DNA of 64,000 bases, from the NCBI GenBank assembly GCA_001570385.1, contig BBYL01000014.1, forward strand, positions 62,001-126,000, in the 5' to 3' direction. Below are positions 59,552-64,000 of this stretch, in pieces. Origin of the DNA: Microtetraspora glauca (GTDB lineage: Bacteria; Actinomycetota; Actinomycetes; Streptosporangiales; Streptosporangiaceae). The notes under the pieces are model-generated. The model ran no database searches and had not been told where the DNA came from. It saw nothing but the letters and a program-made list of their open reading frames with translations. Position numbers and translations under genes: made by a program. Position 1 is the first letter of the stretch; each line of letters begins with the position of its first letter.

Positions 59552-60393
59552 CCGCGCTGAACCTGGTCGCCACCCGTGACGGGCTGGCCCACGTCGACGG
59601 CGCGGACGCCGTTCTCCTCGACCTGCCGCACGGCGACGTCGCCGAGCTGCTCGCCGAGGGGGAGGGCTTCGCGCCGGCGCGCGCCGCGAAGGAGCTGCGC
59701 CGCGTCCCCCTGGCCGGCGTCCAAGGAGACCTCCTGGCGCCGCTGGCGCGCACGCGGGCGATCTGGGGCGTGGGGCTGAACTACCACTCCAAGGCCGAGC
59801 TGACCGGGCGGCCGGTGCCCGAGGAGCCGATCCTCTTCCTGCGTGCCCTGTCGGCCGTCTCCTCGCCGGGCGCGGAGATCGAGCTGCCGCAGGACCGCTC
59901 CGGCCAGGTCGACTACGAGGCCGAGGTCGCCTTCGTGGTCGGCCGCCGGATGTCGTGCGTACGGCCGGAGCGGGTGTGGGAGCACATCGCCGCCGTCACC
60001 GCGGCCAACGACATGACCGCCCGCGACGTCATGGTCGCCACCGGGACGCCGTCCCTGGCCAAGAGCTTCCCCGGCTTCGGCGCGCTCGGCGCGTCGGTGC
60101 TCGAACTGGCCGGGGTGCCCGATCCCGGCGACATCGCCGTCCGCGCCACCGTCAACGGCGTCGTCCACCAGGACTCCACGACGGCCGAGCTGATCTTCCC
60201 GGTGCCCGACCTGATCTCGCGGATCTCGCGCTTCGCCGTGCTCGAACCCGGGGACGTGGTGCTGACCGGCACCCCGGCCGGCACCGGGCAGGACAGGAAG
60301 GTCTTCCTGGGCGCGGGCGACGAGGTGGAGATCGCCGTGGCCGGGGTTCTGCCGCTGCGTACCCGCTATCGGGCGGCGCCCGGCCGCTCCTGA
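59548..60393 (+). CDS. Fumarylacetoacetate hydrolase-family enzyme
   Basis: About 281 aa. FAH fold: IWGVGLNYHSKAELTG, metal ligands in DYEAEVAFVVGRRMS (Glu pair) and AANDMTARDVM (Asp), KSFPGFGALG and LTGTPAGTGQ. Would cleave or hydrate a beta-keto acid or act as an isomerase/decarboxylase. Translation is coupled to the preceding short ORF. First full gene of the operon from operator E. Confidence 0.93.
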   Translation: MTALNLVATRDGLAHVDGADAVLLDLPHGDVAELLAEGEGFAPARAAKELRRVPLAGVQGDLLAPLARTRAIWGVGLNYHSKAELTGRPVPEEPILFLRALSAVSSPGAEIELPQDRSGQVDYEAEVAFVVGRRMSCVRPERVWEHIAAVTAANDMTARDVMVATGTPSLAKSFPGFGALGASVLELAGVPDPGDIAVRATVNGVVHQDSTTAELIFPVPDLISRISRFAVLEPGDVVLTGTPAGTGQDRKVFLGAGDEVEIAVAGVLPLRTRYRAAPGRS

Positions 60394-60495
60394 CCTCGCG
60401 CCGTTCCCGCCCGGAGCCGTCGGGAACCGTTCCGAGCCTTGCCGAACCGATCCGTCGCGGCATCCGGCCGCACCCATACACGCCGAAAGAGTGAA

Positions 60496-61695
60496 ATGAC
60501 CGAGACAGCTGTTTCTTACGATCTGGTGCTGACGAACGGCACCGTCTTCGACACCGAGGCGGGAACGTCCTCGGTCGCCGACGTGGCGATCATCGGTGAC
60601 CGAGTCGCGCGGATCGCGCCGTCCCTCGACCCGGACGTGAAGGAGCGGGCCGGGGAGGTCGTCGACTGCGCCGGACAGTGGGTGCTCCCCGGCCTGGTGG
60701 AGGGCCACACCCACATCTTCGAGAACGTGTCGAAGGTGGGGGCCCCGCCGGACGAGGCGCACCTGCGCAGGGGAGTGGTCGCCGCCGCCGACGCGGGCAC
60801 GGTCGGCGCGTCCACCTTCGCGGCCTTCAACGCCTACGTGGTCGGCCGGGCGGAGATGCGGCTGGTCAACTTCCTCAACGTGTCGGTGCTCGGTCTGATC
60901 GACTTCCGTTTCGGCGAGTTGCTGAACCCCGCCACCCTGGTCCCCGAGGACGCGCTGGCCGTGGCCCGCGAGAACCCCGGCGTGGTGCGCGGCTTCAAGA
61001 TCCGGCTGTCGGAGGACGTCGTCGGCCCGGCCTGGCGCTCTCTGCTCAAGTCGTCACTCGAACTCGCCGAGGAGGCGGGGCTGCCCCTCATGGTGCACAT
61101 CGGCGAGACCGAGGAGCCGCTGCCCGACGTCCTGCCGATGCTCCGCTCGGGCGACATCGTCGCCCACTGCTACACCGGCAAGCCGCACGGCATCCTGACC
61201 GACGGCAAGGTCATCGCCGCCGTACAGGAGGCCAGGGCCCGCGGCGTGCTCTTCGACAGCGCGCACGGCAAGAGCAACCTCAGCTTCGAGGTCGCCAGGC
61301 AGGCCATCGCCGAGGGCTTCCTGCCCGACCTGCTCACCTCCGACACCAGCGGGCGGAACTGGCAGGGGCCGGTGTTCGACCTGGTGACCAGCGCGGCCAA
61401 GCTCAAGGCGCTCGGCATGTCCATGGACGAGATCGCGCCGCGGATGACCATCGGCCCGGCCCGCGTGCTCGGCCTCGACACCGAGGGGTACGGAACCCTC
61501 GTCGAGGGCGGCCCCGCGCACGTCACCGTGCTCGCCGAGACCGAAGAGACGGTGCTGCCCGACGCGGCCGGCAACTCGATCGTGGCGCCCCGCCTCGAAC
61601 CCGCCCTCATCCTGCACAAGGGCCGCAAGGTGGAGCCGACCCCGTGGCGCGGCCTGGCCGCCGGCTCCGCCTCCGAGGCGGCCGGGGCCCGGTGA
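60496..61695 (+). CDS. Amidohydrolase/deacetylase, dihydroorotase-like
   Basis: About 399 aa. Metal motif GLVEGHTHIFENV (HxH), Lys in RGFKIRLSEDV that could be the carbamylated bridge, MVHIGETEEP (His), IVAHCYTGKPHG (His) and LTSDTSGRN (Asp), as in the EF_0837/AHA_3915 deacetylase group. Probably opens a cyclic amide or removes an acyl group. ATG 60496 follows GAAAGAGTGA. Overlaps the aldolase gene by 4 nt. Confidence 0.9.
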   Translation: MTETAVSYDLVLTNGTVFDTEAGTSSVADVAIIGDRVARIAPSLDPDVKERAGEVVDCAGQWVLPGLVEGHTHIFENVSKVGAPPDEAHLRRGVVAAADAGTVGASTFAAFNAYVVGRAEMRLVNFLNVSVLGLIDFRFGELLNPATLVPEDALAVARENPGVVRGFKIRLSEDVVGPAWRSLLKSSLELAEEAGLPLMVHIGETEEPLPDVLPMLRSGDIVAHCYTGKPHGILTDGKVIAAVQEARARGVLFDSAHGKSNLSFEVARQAIAEGFLPDLLTSDTSGRNWQGPVFDLVTSAAKLKALGMSMDEIAPRMTIGPARVLGLDTEGYGTLVEGGPAHVTVLAETEETVLPDAAGNSIVAPRLEPALILHKGRKVEPTPWRGLAAGSASEAAGAR

Positions 61696-62501
61696 CCTCC
61701 GCGACGGAGGCCCGGCGGCGGCTGCGCGCCGCGCTCGCCGCCGGGCGCCGGGTCACCGGCACGTTCGTCAAGCTGCCCACCGTCGACTCCGTCGACCTGG
61801 CCCGCCAGGCCGGGTTCGACTTCGTGGTGGTGGACGGCGAGCACTCCGCGCTCCCGGACGAGACCGTCCTGGCCCTGGTACGGCACGCCGCCGCGACCGG
61901 ACTGGCCGCCCTGGTCCGGGTGCCGGCGGTGAACGCCGCGTGGATCAACCGGGTGCTGGAGTCCGGGGCGGCCGGAGTGCAGCTGTCCATGCTGACCGGC
62001 GCCGCCGAGACGTCCGCGCTCGTCGCCGCCGTACGGTACGCCCCGCGCGGGGAGCGCAGCGTCAGCCTGGCGCATCCGGCGGCGGGATTCGGCGCGACCG
62101 ACCTGGCCGCCTACCTGGCCGCCGAGGACCGCGACCCGCCCCTGCTCGTCGGGCAGATCGAGACCGCGACGACCCGCGATCCGCTGCCCGCCGTGCTGGA
62201 CGGCCTCGACGTCGCCTTCGTCGGGACCACCGACCTCGCGGTCAGCCTCGGCATCGCGGGCGCCGCCGACCAGTCGGCGCTCGCGGCGCGGGTGGCCGAG
62301 GTCGCCGCGGCGGCCCATGCCGCGGGGACGGCGTTCGGCGGATGGGTGGCCCGCCCGGACGCCGGTCTGATCGCCGCGTCCGGGCTCGGCTCCGCCGCCT
62401 TCGTCATCGCCGGGTCCGACCTGCAACTGCTCGGGTCCGCGCTGCGCGAGACGGCGGCCGGCGCGCGCGACCTTCCCTGCCCGGAATCCGCCGCGTCCTG
62501 A
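61692..62501 (+). CDS. HpcH/HpaI-family aldolase
   Basis: About 269 aa TIM-barrel class II aldolase. FDFVVVDGEHSALPDE (catalytic His, Glu), ALVRVPAVNAAWINRVLESG, AGVQLSMLTGA, GQIETATTRD (metal Glu) and VAFVGTTDLAVSLGI. Usually cleaves 4-hydroxy-2-oxo acids to pyruvate plus an aldehyde. GTG start overlaps the amidohydrolase stop (GTGA). Likely the last carbon-carbon cleavage of the pathway. Confidence 0.93.
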   Translation: MTSATEARRRLRAALAAGRRVTGTFVKLPTVDSVDLARQAGFDFVVVDGEHSALPDETVLALVRHAAATGLAALVRVPAVNAAWINRVLESGAAGVQLSMLTGAAETSALVAAVRYAPRGERSVSLAHPAAGFGATDLAAYLAAEDRDPPLLVGQIETATTRDPLPAVLDGLDVAFVGTTDLAVSLGIAGAADQSALAARVAEVAAAAHAAGTAFGGWVARPDAGLIAASGLGSAAFVIAGSDLQLLGSALRETAAGARDLPCPESAAS

Positions 62502-62543
62502 GCGTCCCGGAGGACGCGGAGAGACGCACAGAAAGGAACCACC

Positions 62544-62918
62544 ATGTTCAACCAGCACCTGTACGGCACAGCGGTGAACTGGGACGACATACCCTCGACC
62601 GAGATCCGTCCCGGCGTGCGGCGCAAGGTGTACTCCACCGACGAGATCATGCTCGCCTGGCACGAGCTGGCCGTCGGGATGACCCTCAACCCGCACCGCC
62701 ACGACGACTTCGACCAGCTCGTGCTCATCCACCAGGGCCGCTGCACGTACTACGTGGACGGCGTCGGCCACGAGATGGGCCCGGGGTCGATGCTGCTGGT
62801 GCCCAGGGGCGCCGAGCACTACATCGAGCCCATCGAGGGGCCGTGCGTCAACGTCGACGTCTTCGCGCCGCCACGCGCGGACTTCCGCGACGCGGTCTGG
62901 CTGCCGGAGGGCCCCTGA
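62544..62918 (+). CDS. Cupin-domain protein
   Basis: 124 aa, one cupin barrel: motif 1 LNPHRHDDFDQLVLIHQG (two His, one Glu position altered to Asp/Gln) and motif 2 PGSMLLVPRGAEHYIEP. Small enzyme or binding protein; may be a decarboxylase, isomerase or sensor. Preceded by AAAGGA. Fourth gene of the operon. Confidence 0.9.
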   Translation: MFNQHLYGTAVNWDDIPSTEIRPGVRRKVYSTDEIMLAWHELAVGMTLNPHRHDDFDQLVLIHQGRCTYYVDGVGHEMGPGSMLLVPRGAEHYIEPIEGPCVNVDVFAPPRADFRDAVWLPEGP

Positions 62919-62941
62919 CCGGCCCGCCCGGCCCGCCCGGC

Positions 62942-62984
62942 GTACCGGCACCGGCCTACTGGCACCGGAGTACTGGCACCGGGG
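62942..62984. repeat. Three imperfect 14-15-nt direct repeats
   Basis: Units of the type TACTGGCACCGG follow each other between two convergent genes; with the flanking GGCCCGC and GCGGGCC they may form an imperfect hairpin. Confidence 0.5.
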
Positions 62985-63019
62985 TGCGGGCCGGGCCCGG
63001 ACTCACCACCGGCCCGGTG

Positions 63020-64000
63020 TCACCACTGGGGCGCGAAGTCGGCCTTGCGGATCAGGCAGTGCACCCCCTTGACCTGGTCCACGACCTGGCTGATCTCGAA
63101 GTCGGCGGCGGCGCTGAGATAGGCGAGCGCCTTCGACCGCTCCATGCCCTGCGTCAGCGACAGGAAGTCCACCGCCGCCCGTGCGGCACGCCGCATCGCC
63201 TCGTCGAGGTCCTCGTGCAGACCCACGGGGATCCAGTGCGCGGCCGTCTCGGCGAACGGCTCGCCGAGCGCGCCCAGCAGCGGCTCCGCCTCGGCGCGCG
63301 GGATCGTGGAGAGCCTGAGCGTGGCCCGCAGCGGCGCCTCCAGCGCCGTCAGGGCCACCTCGCCGTCGCCCTGCGCGTAGTGCGGGTCGCCCGCGTAGAA
63401 ACCGGCGCCGGGCACCTGGACGGGCAGGTAGAGCGTGGAGCCGACCTGGAGCTCGTTGATGTCCAGATTGCCGCCGAAGTTGCCGGGCGGTACCGAGTGG
63501 AGGGAGTCGCCGGCGTCGCCCGTGTCCGCCGTCACGCCCATCAGGCCGAGGAACGGGGCGAGGGGGAAGCGGGCCGAGCGCCCCTGCCCGAACGGCACGA
63601 TCCCGTGCAGCCGCCCCGCCTCCTCGACGACCTCGGTGAAGACGCAGACGCTGTTGTGCTCGCGCGGGCCCTCCCCGCCCGCGCCGGTGTCCGGAGCGGT
63701 CTCCGGGAACTCCCCGGGCAGCGCGCCGTACCCGTGCCTGCTGCTGATGAAGCCGTACGGCGCGCGGACCAGCAGGCCGAGCACCTCGACCCGCAGCACG
63801 TCGCCGGGTTCCGCGCCGTCCACGGCGATGGGGCCGGTGACGACGTGGGGCCCGTCGGCGTCGTAGTCGTGGGCGACGCCGGACGCGGCGAGATCCCTGG
63901 CGTCGGCCAGCACGCCCTCGGCGGGAACGCCGAACCGCGAGAGGTAGCCGACCGGGTCGCGGCCCTGGTCCTCCAGGATTCCTTCGTGACTGAGCGTGTC
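63020..64000 (-). CDS. Acetamidase/formamidase family protein (5' end outside window)
   Basis: The frame is open to the window edge, so the N-terminus is missing (327 codons visible). FmdA/AmdA motifs: GPHVVTGPIAVDGAEPGDVL, FGGNLDINELQVGSTLYLPV, FYAGDPHYAQGDGEV with metal-site His and Asp, and EISQVVDQVKGVHCLI near the end. Hydrolyses formamide, acetamide or a related small amide to ammonia, fitting a pathway for nitrogenous compounds. Confidence 0.93.
   Translation of the reverse strand, partial: DTLSHEGILEDQGRDPVGYLSRFGVPAEGVLADARDLAASGVAHDYDADGPHVVTGPIAVDGAEPGDVLRVEVLGLLVRAPYGFISSRHGYGALPGEFPETAPDTGAGGEGPREHNSVCVFTEVVEEAGRLHGIVPFGQGRSARFPLAPFLGLMGVTADTGDAGDSLHSVPPGNFGGNLDINELQVGSTLYLPVQVPGAGFYAGDPHYAQGDGEVALTALEAPLRATLRLSTIPRAEAEPLLGALGEPFAETAAHWIPVGLHEDLDEAMRRAARAAVDFLSLTQGMERSKALAYLSAAADFEISQVVDQVKGVHCLIRKADFAPQW

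Noticed and set aside
1..64000. tRNA, rRNA, riboswitch and CRISPR signals
   Set aside because: No T-arm-like GGTTCGAATCC pattern with a cloverleaf context, no rRNA sequence, no regularly spaced repeats, and no recognisable cobalamin riboswitch before the cob genes were found by eye.

Overview
This is a 64 kb stretch of very GC-rich actinobacterial chromosome. Coding sequence is dense, GTG starts are frequent, and third positions are strongly GC-biased. Content and order (glnA2, glnE, glnA, RDD gene, DUF4191, lipA, lipB, sucB, lpdA, pepA, cobS, cobU) match the conserved core of Streptomyces and relatives. A Streptosporangiales-type filamentous actinomycete is the most likely source; this is an inference from gene content, not from a marker gene. 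No rRNA, tRNA, CRISPR array or intact mobile element was seen.

Region 1 (1-9.5 kb) carries the end of a sensor histidine kinase, glnA2 (glutamine-synthetase-like, without the adenylylation tyrosine), a hotdog-like protein, an alpha/beta hydrolase, a class I glutamine amidotransferase whose promoter element matches that of glnA2, and glnE. Region 2 (9.5-17.9 kb) is a patchwork of small accessory genes and scars: a possible IS200/IS605-like end, a HAD phosphatase remnant, an MFS transporter remnant and a frameshifted integrase tail. Region 3 (17.9-37.4 kb) is the conserved core: glnA with a GlnR operator, RDD protein, lipA/lipB, the 2-oxoglutarate dehydrogenase E2 gene and its E3 lpdA, pepA, a GntR-controlled membrane operon, and cobalamin genes. 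The lipB product lacks both catalytic residues of the family.

Region 4 (37.4-64 kb) is a catabolic island. It begins with a TetR/NmrA divergent pair. Then come a TauD-like dioxygenase and a long leftward operon (quinone-oxidoreductase-like enzyme, amidohydrolase, four-gene BMP/nucleoside-type ABC importer, VOC protein, SnoaL-like protein). Next are an aldehyde dehydrogenase, an alcohol dehydrogenase, a self-sufficient cytochrome P450 fused to a phthalate-dioxygenase-reductase-type module, two IclR regulators, a degenerate M20 protein, a ferredoxin and ferredoxin reductase. The last part is an operon for a fumarylacetoacetate-hydrolase-family enzyme, a second amidohydrolase, an HpaI-type aldolase and a cupin, with a partial acetamidase/formamidase at the window edge.

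The main discovery is that seven transcription units of region 4 carry a common 15-bp near-palindromic operator, consensus CRAGAYnnnRTCTCG. In three promoters it sits 1-4 nt upstream of a TTGACA/G -35 box, followed by an 18-nt spacer and a TAnnnT -10 box. The scattered genes therefore look like one regulon, probably controlled by the IclR proteins encoded inside it, for uptake and oxidative and hydrolytic breakdown of an unknown, probably nitrogen-containing compound.
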